Source: Candidatus Kuenenbacteria bacterium CG08_land_8_20_14_0_20_37_23
GTDB taxonomy: Bacteria; Patescibacteriota; Patescibacteriia; UBA2196; GWA2-42-15
NCBI GenBank assembly: GCA_002778965.1
Contig: PEXX01000030.1
Span: forward strand, 1 to 15,212
Direction of reading: 5' to 3'
DNA: 15,212 nt
Shown: positions 1 to 7,835 of the stretch, one piece after another
Position numbering within the stretch: the stretch's first letter is position 1
Layout of the letters: every line of letters begins with the position of its first letter
Position numbers and translations under genes: made by a program
The notes under the pieces: model-generated
Databases searched by the model: none
Told to the model about the DNA's origin: nothing
The model's input: the letters and a program-made list of their open reading frames with translations, nothing else

Positions 1-1
1 C

Positions 2-808
2 GGTCGATGTCTTTTAAATGCGAGACCGAATGAACCGTTAACAGTTAATGCTCTTAATTATTTAAACAAACGTCTGCAGGATAGTGTTAAGATTAGAGAT
101 ATAATTATCGGGATTAATGATATGAAAAAATTGACCCGCCAGTATGTGGAGGATTTTTTCGCACTATTACATGATATTGATCAAAAAATTACTGAGCATG
201 GGTCAAAATTCATAAAGAACAAAGAAAATATTTTTATTCATTGTCATTCGCGCACTGTAGAAAATATTCTAATCCGGGCAAAAAAAGAATATAAGAAAAA
301 GTTTCATGTTTACAACGATGAGACGCGGCCTTTATTCCAAGGTAGAATTACTTCAAAAAGTTTAATTAAGAATAAAATACCAAATACGATGGTGGTTGAT
401 CCCGCGGCTCCATTTCTTGTTTCAGACGCTTCCGGCGATGATATTAAAATCCATAGAGTATTTTTGGGTTTTGACGTTATTTTGCCAGATGGCTCAGCTT
501 TAAATAAAATTGGCAGTTTTGGGATAGCACTTACCGCTTATGACTCAAAAATTCCGATTTATTTATGCGGTTCATTGTTAAAATATAGTCCGGACAAAAA
601 AATGAAAATTGAACTGCGCCGCAGCAGTGAAATTTGGCCGCATAGACCAAAAAAGTTGGAAATTATTAATTATGCCTTTGACAGAATTCCAGCCAAGTTT
701 ATTCTTGGCTATATTACTGAATTTGGCATCATTAAGCCAAATGATATGGAAAATGTTGTAAAGAAAAATTATCGGTGGATTATAAATAAATATATAAATG
801 GAAGATAA
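2..808 (+). CDS. e2b2: Ribose-1,5-bisphosphate isomerase (eIF-2B alpha/beta/delta-like), 5'-truncated by window edge
   Basis: The frame is open from base 2 without a stop, so the ATG at 122 is internal. The upstream codons read LLNARPNEPLTVNAL, which resembles the early TRPT...NA segment of archaeal R15P isomerases. Counting from the ATG at 122, family motifs are IHCHSRTV (Cys41, the likely catalytic cysteine), NDETRPLFQGR (65-75), a degenerate VVDPAA (91-96), GFD (Asp118, the likely catalytic aspartate) and NKIGSFGIAL (128-137). The enzyme converts ribose-1,5-bisphosphate to ribulose-1,5-bisphosphate in the cytoplasm, the middle step of the AMP pathway. RuBisCO and AMP phosphorylase lie directly downstream, which favours this role over a translation factor or methylthioribose-1-phosphate isomerase. 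The N-terminus lies outside the window. Confidence 0.88.
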   Translation, partial: GRCLLNARPNEPLTVNALNYLNKRLQDSVKIRDIIIGINDMKKLTRQYVEDFFALLHDIDQKITEHGSKFIKNKENIFIHCHSRTVENILIRAKKEYKKKFHVYNDETRPLFQGRITSKSLIKNKIPNTMVVDPAAPFLVSDASGDDIKIHRVFLGFDVILPDGSALNKIGSFGIALTAYDSKIPIYLCGSLLKYSPDKKMKIELRRSSEIWPHRPKKLEIINYAFDRIPAKFILGYITEFGIIKPNDMENVVKKNYRWIINKYINGR

Positions 809-949
809 ATAGAAATTAATAAACTACAAACTTGATACTGCTGATTCAGTTTAAACTTACAGTTTGAATCATAAAATCTGGTCAACAATACTGAAACATC
901 CAAAATTTTGTTAAATTTCCAAACTATTATTTTATTTTTTAAATTTTTT

Positions 950-2209
950 ATGTCCAGATCCCCATATCTTAAACTAAATACTAAGCCAGCGCTCCAAGGA
1001 CATTTGTTGACTGTTTATTATTTGGAAAGCGATTTGCCACTGTCTGAAGCAGCTGTTAAAATCGCCGAGGAATCTTCCATCGGCACCTGGACTGATTTAG
1101 CCACTTTGAATAAAAAGACACAAGCAAAACTTGGTCCAAAGATTTATTGTTTGGAAACGAAGAATAGAATTGTTAAAATTGCCTATCCTTTGGATTTATT
1201 TGAACTGGGCAATATTGCCCAATTGCTCTCTGCTTTGGCCGGCAATATTTTTAGTATGAAGGTGATTAAAAATTTGCGATTGTTAGATATTCAGTTTCCA
1301 CAAAAATATCTTAATTCTTTTTTAGGTCCGGCTTTTGGCATCCAGGGCGTAAGAAATTATCTGCGAATTTATAATCGTCCGCTTATTGGTTCTATCATCA
1401 AACCCAAGGTCGGCTTATCGGCCAAAGAGCAGGCAAAATTATCATATAATATTTGGCTTAATGGCATTGATTTAGTCAAGGATGACGAGAATTTAACGGA
1501 TATGAGGTTTAATCGTTTTAGCGATCGTGTGCGGGAAGTCTTGAAATTAAAAAAAATAGCAGAAGCTAAAACCAAATCAAAAAAAGTCTATGTGTTTAAT
1601 ATTACCGGTCCAGCTGACCTGATGCTTAATCGCGCTAAAGTAGTCAAAAAATTGGGCGGCAGGGCTGTTATGATAGACATAGTTTCTTGCGGCTTGGATA
1701 ATGCACAATTTTTGAGAAAACAGAATCTGGGTTTGATTTTGCATGGGCATCGAGCGGGACATTCTATGTTTACCAAAAATCCGCGTCATGGTATGGCGAT
1801 GCTTGTTTTGGCAAAATTGGCTCGGCTGGCTGGCATTGATCAGTTGCATACCGGCACAGTGGTCGGTAAAATGGAGGGCACGGCAGAAGAGGTTTTAAGT
1901 ATTGATGAAATAATTAAGGAAGACTGGTTCGGTGTTAATAATGAACCAACTAATTGGGCGCGTATTAAACCGATCTTGCCAGTTGCTTCCGGTGGTCTTC
2001 ATCCTGGTTTAGTCCACAAATTAATTAAAATTCTCGGGAATGACATAGTGATTAACTTCGGCGGAGGACTGCATGGCCATCCAGACGGATCCATTGCCGG
2101 AGCCAGAGCTTGTTGCCAAGCGCTTGAGGCAGTGGAAAAGGGTGTAGGTCTTGAAATATACTCACAAGAACATATTGAATTAAAAGCAGCTCTTGATTAT
2201 TGGCGATAG
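950..2209 (+). CDS. rbcL: Ribulose-1,5-bisphosphate carboxylase large subunit, form II/III- or III-like
   Basis: RuBisCO carboxylates RuBP to give two 3-phosphoglycerate. I chose the ATG at 950 (419 aa) because homology begins at PYLKLNTKPALQGHLLTVYY; the frame extends upstream to a TTG at 908, which would add 14 hydrophobic residues unlike the family. Visible active-site elements are EESSIGTWT (40-48), GN (98-99), KPK (151-153), the carbamylation motif KDDE (Lys177, Asp179, Glu180), HRAGH (267-271), GKMEG (Lys307 of loop 6), SGGLHPG (347-353) and FGGGLHGHPDG (370-380). All key residues are present, so it should be active. The length and the HRAGHSMFTKNPRHG stretch suit the form II/III or III groups found in archaea and CPR bacteria; a tree is needed to choose. 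No small subunit or phosphoribulokinase is nearby, which fits nucleotide salvage and not a Calvin cycle. No Shine-Dalgarno is visible. Confidence 0.96.
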   Translation: MSRSPYLKLNTKPALQGHLLTVYYLESDLPLSEAAVKIAEESSIGTWTDLATLNKKTQAKLGPKIYCLETKNRIVKIAYPLDLFELGNIAQLLSALAGNIFSMKVIKNLRLLDIQFPQKYLNSFLGPAFGIQGVRNYLRIYNRPLIGSIIKPKVGLSAKEQAKLSYNIWLNGIDLVKDDENLTDMRFNRFSDRVREVLKLKKIAEAKTKSKKVYVFNITGPADLMLNRAKVVKKLGGRAVMIDIVSCGLDNAQFLRKQNLGLILHGHRAGHSMFTKNPRHGMAMLVLAKLARLAGIDQLHTGTVVGKMEGTAEEVLSIDEIIKEDWFGVNNEPTNWARIKPILPVASGGLHPGLVHKLIKILGNDIVINFGGGLHGHPDGSIAGARACCQALEAVEKGVGLEIYSQEHIELKAALDYWR

Positions 2210-2266
2210 TTTTGCAACTGTTTTTATTTGTTAGCGGCTGATTATTAATTGCCAATCAGAAAACGC

Positions 2267-3763
2267 ATGAAAATGTTTTATAGATCAAAAAGACTTGATT
2301 TTCAATCGGGAGGCGATCCGATAGTTGTTATCCGCGAGAAAGAAGCTGAAAATCAGGGTATTATGCCTGGTGATAAGGTTTTTTTACAATGGAATAAAAA
2401 AAAATCAATCGTTGCCATTGTCCAATACACCAACAGTAAAGTCAATTTTGGTGAGGTCGGTCTTTTCAAAGAAATTTGGCAAAAAAAAGACATTATTGAT
2501 GGTGATGTGGCGAAAGTTGCGCTAGAGTCTCGTCCGGAATCAATTAAGGCCATTAATAAAAAATTGTTGGGGCATAATTTGAGTTATGATGAAACTTATT
2601 CCATTATGGCTGATATTTCATCCGGCAAATTGGGTAAAATTGAGACTACTTATTATGTGGCTTCTGGTTTTGCTAAGGCATATACAATGCTTGAGCTTTA
2701 TTATATGACTCGCGCTATGGCTATGTGCGGCGAGATGATAAATTCTAAAATTAAAGTCGTTGATAAACATTCAATCGGCGGCATTCCTGGTAACCGTACT
2801 ACGATGATTGTTATTCCCATCATTGCTTCGCTTGGCCTATATATCCCAAAAGCATCATCGCGTGCTATTACTTCGCCATCCGGTACTGCCGATACCATGG
2901 AAGTTTTAGCTCCAGTTGAGCATCCAGTTAAGAAAATTAATGAAATTGTCAGAAAAACCCATGCTTGTCTTGTTTGGGGAGGTGGAGTGAATCTAGCTCC
3001 GGCAGATGATAAAATCATTAGAATTGAAAAGCGGCTATCGCTGGAAACCCATGACAAGATGATAGTTTCTATTATGGCCAAAAAAGTAGCCATGGGAGTT
3101 GATTACCTGATTATTGATTTACCATACGGAGAAACAGCGAAAGTTCATAGTTTAAAAATTGCGCAAAAAATAGCCAAGAAATTTGTTTCTCTTGGTAAGA
3201 TGTTTAATATCAAAGTTAAGGTCATTACTACACAAGCCAAAGAGCCAATTGGCGCTGGAATAGGGCCGGCCCTTGAAGCTCGAGATGTTTTGCGCGTTCT
3301 TCAGCGCCATGAGTTACGGCCGCTTGATCTTGAGAGGAAGGCTGTTCTTTTAGCTGGCAAACTTTTAGAGCTTAAAAAATTTTGCCGCCGAGGTCATGGA
3401 AAAAAGATTGCCGAGAAACAGCTCCTTGTCGGAGCCGCATGGGAAAAAATGTCGGAGATTATAAAAGCGCAGGGTGGCTGTTCAACCATTAAGGCGGACG
3501 AAGTGGCTATTGGCGCGTTGCATTATGAGATTCACGCCAAAAAATCCGGTCGTATAGTTCATCTAGACAACCGCGCAATTAATGAGATATGCGTCAATTT
3601 GGGAGCGCCTCATGACAAAGTATCCGGCATTCATATGCATTGTCGCTTGTATGATAAAATCAACAAAGGAGCGAAGCTTTATACTTTATATGCTGAAAGC
3701 CAAGGCAGGCTTGACTTAGGCCGCCTTGCTGCTAAAAATAATACTGTCGCAGACATCAAATAA
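2267..3763 (+). CDS. deoA: AMP phosphorylase (archaeal-type thymidine phosphorylase family)
   Basis: Catalyses phosphorolysis of AMP (and probably other NMPs) to ribose-1,5-bisphosphate plus base, supplying the isomerase and RuBisCO upstream. From the ATG at 2267 the protein is 498 aa, close to archaeal AMP phosphorylases of about 500. An N-terminal domain of about 85 residues (SGGDPIVVI, GIMPGDKV) is the archaeal extension absent from ordinary thymidine phosphorylase. Then come the glycosyltransferase-family motifs DKHSIGGIPGNRTT (166-179), SSRAITSPSGTADTMEV (197-213) and WGGGVNLAPADD (237-248), all matching the AMP phosphorylase pattern and not pyrimidine-nucleoside phosphorylase. A TTG start at 2249 is possible but adds only six residues; ATG 2273 is a further alternative. 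It follows rbcL after a 57-base gap, consistent with one transcript. Confidence 0.95.
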   Translation: MKMFYRSKRLDFQSGGDPIVVIREKEAENQGIMPGDKVFLQWNKKKSIVAIVQYTNSKVNFGEVGLFKEIWQKKDIIDGDVAKVALESRPESIKAINKKLLGHNLSYDETYSIMADISSGKLGKIETTYYVASGFAKAYTMLELYYMTRAMAMCGEMINSKIKVVDKHSIGGIPGNRTTMIVIPIIASLGLYIPKASSRAITSPSGTADTMEVLAPVEHPVKKINEIVRKTHACLVWGGGVNLAPADDKIIRIEKRLSLETHDKMIVSIMAKKVAMGVDYLIIDLPYGETAKVHSLKIAQKIAKKFVSLGKMFNIKVKVITTQAKEPIGAGIGPALEARDVLRVLQRHELRPLDLERKAVLLAGKLLELKKFCRRGHGKKIAEKQLLVGAAWEKMSEIIKAQGGCSTIKADEVAIGALHYEIHAKKSGRIVHLDNRAINEICVNLGAPHDKVSGIHMHCRLYDKINKGAKLYTLYAESQGRLDLGRLAAKNNTVADIK

Positions 3764-3768
3764 AAAAT

Positions 3769-4029
3769 ATGGATAATCCAACCCAAAAAACAATAGAAGA
3801 ATACATTGATGAGAAAAAGATTTCTCAGGATAAAAAGGAAAAGGTCATCCTTGCCATTACTGATTTGATCTACCGGCGCAATCAGAAGGTTATTCAGTTA
3901 GAAAAGGATAGCGATGACATCAAGCGCCAGCAATATCTGCGTTCCATCAAGGAATATGATGATATTATTGGTAGCAAAATCGTTCAGATCATTGACGGCC
4001 ATCAAATAGATCACGCTTATGAGTTCTAA
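3769..4029 (+). CDS. Small charged helical protein of unknown function
   Basis: I do not recognise this 86-residue protein. It starts at an ATG five bases after the deoA stop and its last 11 bases overlap the start of the phosphoglycerate mutase gene, so it sits inside the operon and its translation is probably coupled to gpmI. The sequence is rich in Lys, Glu, Asp and Ile with no cysteine, signal peptide or membrane segment, and looks almost wholly alpha-helical (about residues 7-15, 19-38 and 46-76). It could be a small adaptor, an operon-specific regulator or a lineage-specific filler. Tight packing and the gene-like overlap support it being real. Confidence 0.7.
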   Translation: MDNPTQKTIEEYIDEKKISQDKKEKVILAITDLIYRRNQKVIQLEKDSDDIKRQQYLRSIKEYDDIIGSKIVQIIDGHQIDHAYEF

Positions 4030-5608
4030 GCCAGTCTTATTGGTTATTCTTGACGGCTGGGGCGTTGCTGCCCCAACTGCCGGCAACGCTGTTACCAGTG
4101 CAAATTTACCTTATTGGGATTATTTGCTTAAAAATTTTCCCACTACATTGTTACAGGCTTCAGGTCCGGCTGTTGGTTTGCCATGGGGCAAAATGGGTAA
4201 TTCGGAAGTGGGACATTTAACAATTGGCGTCGGGCAGATTTTTTTGCAAAGCCTTGATAAGATAAATAAGCAGATTGCAAGCGGAGAATTTTTTAATAAC
4301 CATGCATTTCTCAAAGCCATTAATCACGTCAAAAATAATAATTCCAATCTGCATTTGCTTGGACTTTTGGGCGATGGAGGAGTTCACGCGCATCAAAACC
4401 ATATTTCAGCTTTGCTGGAGATGGCTGGCAAAAACAGTTTAAACAACAATACTTGGTTACATTTGTTTTTGGATGGCAGGGATACGTCAAAAGATGAGGG
4501 TATTATTTTTCTTGAAGAGTTGTCTGCGGAGATCAATAAATTCGGCTGTGCTCAAATAGCTAGTTTGGCCGGACGTTTTTACGGAATGGACAGGAATAGA
4601 AATTGGGAGCGCACCAAATTATCATTTGATGCGATGATTGGCGTGTCTCGTAATTTATGCGAAAATCCAGCGGAAGCCATTCGCGACTCGTATAGTAAGA
4701 AAATATTTGACGAGGAATTTTTGCCAATAACCATTGCTAAGCATGGCAAACCACTGATAAAAATATCTGATAATGACGCAGTTATTTTTTTTAATTTTCG
4801 TTCTGACAGGGCGCGCCAGATGACGCAAGCTTTTGTTGAAGATAAATTCAGCGGATTTGACCGTGGTGCCAAATTGAGCAATTTACTATTTGTCGGTTTT
4901 GCAGAATATAGAAGAGATTTACCAATGGAAGTCGCTTTCCCAAAGCTTGTGATTGATAATCCTTTGGCCAAGATATTAAGCGACAAAGGCCTAAAGCAGC
5001 TGCATATTGCAGAAACTGAAAAATATGCGCATGTTACTTTTTTCTTGAATGGGTTGAACGAGGACGCTTTTGCCGGAGAGGATCGTATATTGTTGCCATC
5101 GCCGTCAGTGATAAGTTATGATGAAAAACCTGAAATGTCATCTTTTGAAATTAAAAAGAGTATTATAGCCGGTCTTAATCAGGATAAATATGATTTTATC
5201 GTTGCTAATTTTGCCGCTCCAGATATGGTAGGGCACACGGGTAATTTTGATGCTTGCATTAAGGCGCTGACGGCTGTGGACCAATGTCTATCGGAAATAA
5301 TAGAAGCTGTGATGAGAAAGGGCGGTCAGGCTTTAATTACGGCAGACCATGGAAATATTGAAGAGGTGATCAATTTAGAAACCGGCGCCATAGACAAAGA
5401 ACACAGCAATTTTCCAGTGCCAATGATTTTGGTCAGGGATGAATATCGCGGCAAATTCCATTCTCATAAAAATTCAGAACTATATACGGCGAAGATAAAA
5501 GGAGCTTTGGTTGACATAGCGCCGACAATTTTGGCTATGCTCGGGCTGGAAAAACTGGGCAAAATGGTTGGCATTGATTTAAATAAAGTTATCAGATCAC
5601 AAAAATAA
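4019..5608 (+). CDS. gpmI: 2,3-bisphosphoglycerate-independent phosphoglycerate mutase
   Basis: Interconverts 3- and 2-phosphoglycerate using two Mn ions. The 529-residue protein is slightly longer than the usual 510. Alkaline-phosphatase-superfamily motifs are all present: VILDGWG (metal-binding Asp12), MGNSEVGH with the phosphorylated Ser62, DGRDTSKDEG, GRFYGMDRNRNWERT, NFRSDRARQMT (the two substrate Arg), AETEKYAHVTFFLNG (Lys), NFAAPDMVGHTG, TADHGN and EHSNFPVP. The ATG at 4019 overlaps the end of the preceding small ORF, and MSSKPVLLVILDGWG is a typical N-terminus. Its position after RuBisCO is informative: it takes the 3-phosphoglycerate made from AMP into lower glycolysis. Confidence 0.97.
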   Translation: MSSKPVLLVILDGWGVAAPTAGNAVTSANLPYWDYLLKNFPTTLLQASGPAVGLPWGKMGNSEVGHLTIGVGQIFLQSLDKINKQIASGEFFNNHAFLKAINHVKNNNSNLHLLGLLGDGGVHAHQNHISALLEMAGKNSLNNNTWLHLFLDGRDTSKDEGIIFLEELSAEINKFGCAQIASLAGRFYGMDRNRNWERTKLSFDAMIGVSRNLCENPAEAIRDSYSKKIFDEEFLPITIAKHGKPLIKISDNDAVIFFNFRSDRARQMTQAFVEDKFSGFDRGAKLSNLLFVGFAEYRRDLPMEVAFPKLVIDNPLAKILSDKGLKQLHIAETEKYAHVTFFLNGLNEDAFAGEDRILLPSPSVISYDEKPEMSSFEIKKSIIAGLNQDKYDFIVANFAAPDMVGHTGNFDACIKALTAVDQCLSEIIEAVMRKGGQALITADHGNIEEVINLETGAIDKEHSNFPVPMILVRDEYRGKFHSHKNSELYTAKIKGALVDIAPTILAMLGLEKLGKMVGIDLNKVIRSQK

Positions 5609-5654
5609 ATGGAGGAAGAAATGGAAAAATTATTAGTTGTTATTTAAAAAGTAG

Positions 5655-5698
5655 ATAAATAAGCATAAGCCCGTCGTTATTTGGCTGGTTTATTTTAA
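5655..5698 (+). terminator. Weak candidate terminator after gpmI
   Basis: An interrupted inverted repeat, AAATAA...AGCC against GGCT...TTATTT, has an asymmetric internal loop, about eleven bases between the arms, and ends in a T-rich run. It would close the RuBisCO/AMP operon, but the stem is imperfect and AT-rich, so this is only suggestive. Confidence 0.25.
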
Positions 5699-5783
5699 CT
5701 TGGCAGGACGAAGATTTGTCTTTTTTCTATATTAGTGGTAATCTTAATGAACTTAGATACTTATCAGTAAATTGAAAAAAATT

Positions 5784-7312
5784 ATGAAAAAATATATTTT
5801 TCTTTTCGTTTTGTTGTTTATTATTGCTGGCTTGGCAACTGGCTGTGGCAAAAAAGCGATTGATAAAATTAATTTTGATCTGTATGTCATGAGCCAATGT
5901 CCTTATGGATCACAAGCTGAAGATTTGGTTTATAGTGTAATCGGCGATTTTAAAGAATATATAAATTTTAATGTGGAATATATCGCGGCTGATAAAGGCG
6001 ACGGCAGTTTTGAATCTTTGCATGGCGCTTCAGAAGTTGAAGGAGATATTTATCAGTTATGTGTCAAAAAACAGGATCCTGATAAATTCTGGGATTATAT
6101 CAAATGCCAAAATAAAAATTATCAAGACTTGAAATTAAGTTTTGAGTCGTGCGCCAAGGAGAATGGCATTGATTACGGTATTCTTAAAACTTGCGCCGAT
6201 GGCGAAGATGGCAAGCGGCTTTTGAGCGACAGCATAAAAAAATCTGAAGCAGTTTCGGCCGCAGGTAGCCCAACTTTTTATATTGACGGAGAACGTTACG
6301 CTGGCCCACGAACAGAGATTAATCTGCAAAGGAAAATTTGCGAAAAGACCGATAATACTCCTAAAAAGTGCAAGGATTTGTCGCAAGACAAAGAATTTAC
6401 CGCACATTTGATTATTGACTCCCGATGTACAAAGCCGGAATGCGAGACAGTTGCATTAAAGGATCAGTTAAAAAATACTTTTTCCAAAATTATTTTTGCT
6501 GAACTTGATTATGCGACAGATGATGGTAAAAAGTTTTTTACTGATAATGGTTTGCAATTTTTACCAGCCGTTCTTTTTGAAGAAGAAGTTAAAGAAGCTG
6601 ATAATTTTTCTCAAGTTGAAAAATATTTAACGGAAGTAAATGGTTTGTATAGCCTGAATATTGGCGCCATACATAATCCTGTTATGGAAATTTGCGATAA
6701 TAATATTGATGATACCGACAATGGGCTTGCAGATTGCGCTGACGCTGATTGCGAGAGTTTTACCGGCTGTCGTGCTGAAATTAAGGGCCGGCTCGATGTT
6801 TTTGTTATGAGTCAATGTCCTTATGGGACACAGGCGCTTGATGCCATGCGGGAAGTTATGAAAAATTTCGGCAACAGCATGGATTTTCATGTTAACTATA
6901 TTGCCAATGAAAATACTGATGGCACTTTTGCATCGCTTCACGGCCAGGGAGAAGTGGATGAAAATATACGCGAACTATGCGCGGCTAGATATTATCCCAC
7001 TAGCTATATGGATTATATATGGTGCCGTAACAAAGACATTACTGGCGATTACAAAATATGCTCAGCCGATTTCCCAAAAATTACTGCTTGTTCAACTGGC
7101 ACGGAAGGAGCAGGCCTGCTCAAGGAAAATATAAAATTGGCTAACACGATTGGAATCGGCGCCAGCCCGACGTGGATGGTGAACAATCGTTATCAATTTA
7201 ACGGCATTGACGCTGAAACAATCAAGACTAATTTTTGCCAGTATAATAATGTTGCCGGTTGTGAGAGTGTTTTGAGCAGTCAGACCAATGTTCCGGCCGG
7301 ATCGTGTAATTA
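5784..7312 (+). CDS. Predicted lipoprotein with duplicated DsbA/GILT-like thioredoxin-fold domains
   Basis: From the ATG at 5784 the protein (509 aa; stop at 7311-7313) has a Lys-start signal peptide with a hydrophobic core and lipobox-like LATGC, Cys21 being the probable lipidation site. It should therefore be anchored outside the membrane. Two homologous thioredoxin-like domains follow, about 30-190 and 335-490. Each has MSQCPYG (Cys39, Cys345), a DG-(S/T)F-x-SLHG segment (73-81, 379-387), several further cysteines and an SPT cis-proline motif (162-164, 461-463). The active site is C-P-Y-G, not CxxC, so it has only the first cysteine of the redox pair. Between them lies a third segment with DSRCTKPEC (about 205-285) and an acidic loop EICDNNIDDTDNGLADCADADC (302-323) resembling the Cys/Asp-rich motif of bacterial surface proteins, a possible Ca-binding site. 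A role in extracytoplasmic thiol chemistry is inferred. A TTG start at 5772 is less likely. Confidence 0.8.
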
Positions 7313-7319
7313 GGTAGGT

Positions 7320-7349
7320 TTGACGAGCTATTTGTGAATATTGTATAAT
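7320..7349 (+). promoter_or_regulatory. Sigma-70-type promoter for the coiled-coil gene
   Basis: TTGACG at 7320-7325 and a perfect TATAAT at 7344-7349 are separated by 18 bases. The -10 ends only seven bases before the ATG at 7357, so transcription would start at or next to the start codon and give a leaderless or nearly leaderless mRNA. Confidence 0.7.
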
Positions 7350-7356
7350 TATAAAT

Positions 7357-7737
7357 ATGGGGAATATAACGAAAAAAGACATTGAGGAAATTATAAAAAG
7401 AACTGCCGGCGTACTTTTAGAGGACATTAGTTCAAAGTTTGATGTATTTGGAGAAGCATTGGATTATGTAAGGCAAAAAGTTGACAAGCTGGAAGAAAAA
7501 ATAACAAAGCTGGAAGAAAAAATAACAAAGCTGGAAGAAAAAATAACAAAGCTGGAAGAAAAAATAACCAATATTGAGATTGATATTGCTTCTATTAAGA
7601 ATGAGTTAATAGAAATTAAAGAAAGATTAAATGAAAAAGTTGATCGTTATGAATACTTAGAATTAAAGAAAAGAGTTGATAAGTTGGAATATTATATTAA
7701 AAGATATATAGTCAGGAAAACTCCAGTTGCCGTATAA
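7357..7737 (+). CDS. Small coiled-coil protein with tandem heptad repeats
   Basis: A 126-residue protein of unknown function. Residues 1-40 look like a short helical head (MGNITKKDIEEIIKRTAGVL...). From about residue 34 onward the protein is a continuous coiled coil with Leu/Ile/Val at heptad a/d positions. Residues 44-71 are four successive KLEEKIT heptads encoded by near-identical DNA repeats. A less regular coil (NIEIDIASIKNELIEIKERL...) and a basic tail follow. There is no signal peptide or membrane segment. It probably forms a dimeric or trimeric rod, and the head or tail may bind a partner. The gene has its own promoter just upstream and an intrinsic terminator just downstream, so it is a single-gene unit independent of its neighbours. 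Confidence 0.85.
   Translation: MGNITKKDIEEIIKRTAGVLLEDISSKFDVFGEALDYVRQKVDKLEEKITKLEEKITKLEEKITKLEEKITNIEIDIASIKNELIEIKERLNEKVDRYEYLELKKRVDKLEYYIKRYIVRKTPVAV
7486..7569 (+). repeat. Four tandem 21-bp repeats encoding KLEEKIT heptads
   Basis: The unit AAGCTGGAAGAAAAAATAAC plus A (21 bp) occurs four times in register; only the last base of the fourth copy differs (ACC for ACA). Since the unit is exactly seven codons, gain or loss of copies would lengthen or shorten the coiled coil by whole heptads without a frameshift. Confidence 0.97.
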
Positions 7738-7750
7738 TTTTTAAGCATTC

Positions 7751-7780
7751 AACCGCCCTTGATTTTAAGGGTGGTTTTTT
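7751..7780 (+). terminator. Rho-independent terminator
   Basis: A ten-base stem, AACCGCCCTT (7751-7760) with AAGGGTGGTT (7767-7776), contains one G-T pair and closes on a six-base GATTTT loop. A run of six T (7775-7780) follows. It lies 13 bases after the coiled-coil stop codon and separates that gene from the ATP-grasp gene. Confidence 0.9.
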
Positions 7781-7806
7781 GTATATTTATCAAATTTAGG
7801 TATAAT
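7779..7806 (+). promoter_or_regulatory. Candidate promoter for the dikinase locus
   Basis: TTGTAT (7779-7784) and a perfect TATAAT (7801-7806) are 16 bases apart, placing a start site near 7813 and a leader of about 23 bases before the ATG at 7836. The -35 overlaps the T-run of the preceding terminator. It probably drives the ATP-grasp gene and perhaps the whole downstream set. Confidence 0.6.
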
Positions 7807-7835
7807 AAAAGCAGACCAATTATTTTTTTAAGCAT

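Noticed and set aside
908..949. TTG start for RuBisCO at 908
   Set aside because: It adds 14 hydrophobic residues not seen in the family; the ATG at 950 fits the known N-terminus.
809..949. Possible hairpin/terminator between the isomerase and RuBisCO (GATTCA...TGAATC)
   Set aside because: Only six paired bases around a long loop and no following T-run; not convincing.
2701..3093. 130-codon open frame on the minus strand within deoA
   Set aside because: It is the antisense shadow of a strongly conserved AMP phosphorylase region and has no recognisable family features.
5700..5744. Promoter for the thioredoxin-fold lipoprotein (TTGGCA, TTGTCT, TATATT and TAATCT elements)
   Set aside because: The best pair (TTGTCT-17-TAATCT) is weak and others have wrong spacing; AT-rich DNA gives such matches by chance.
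7486..7569. CRISPR-like array
   Set aside because: The repeats are contiguous without spacers and are in-frame coding heptads.
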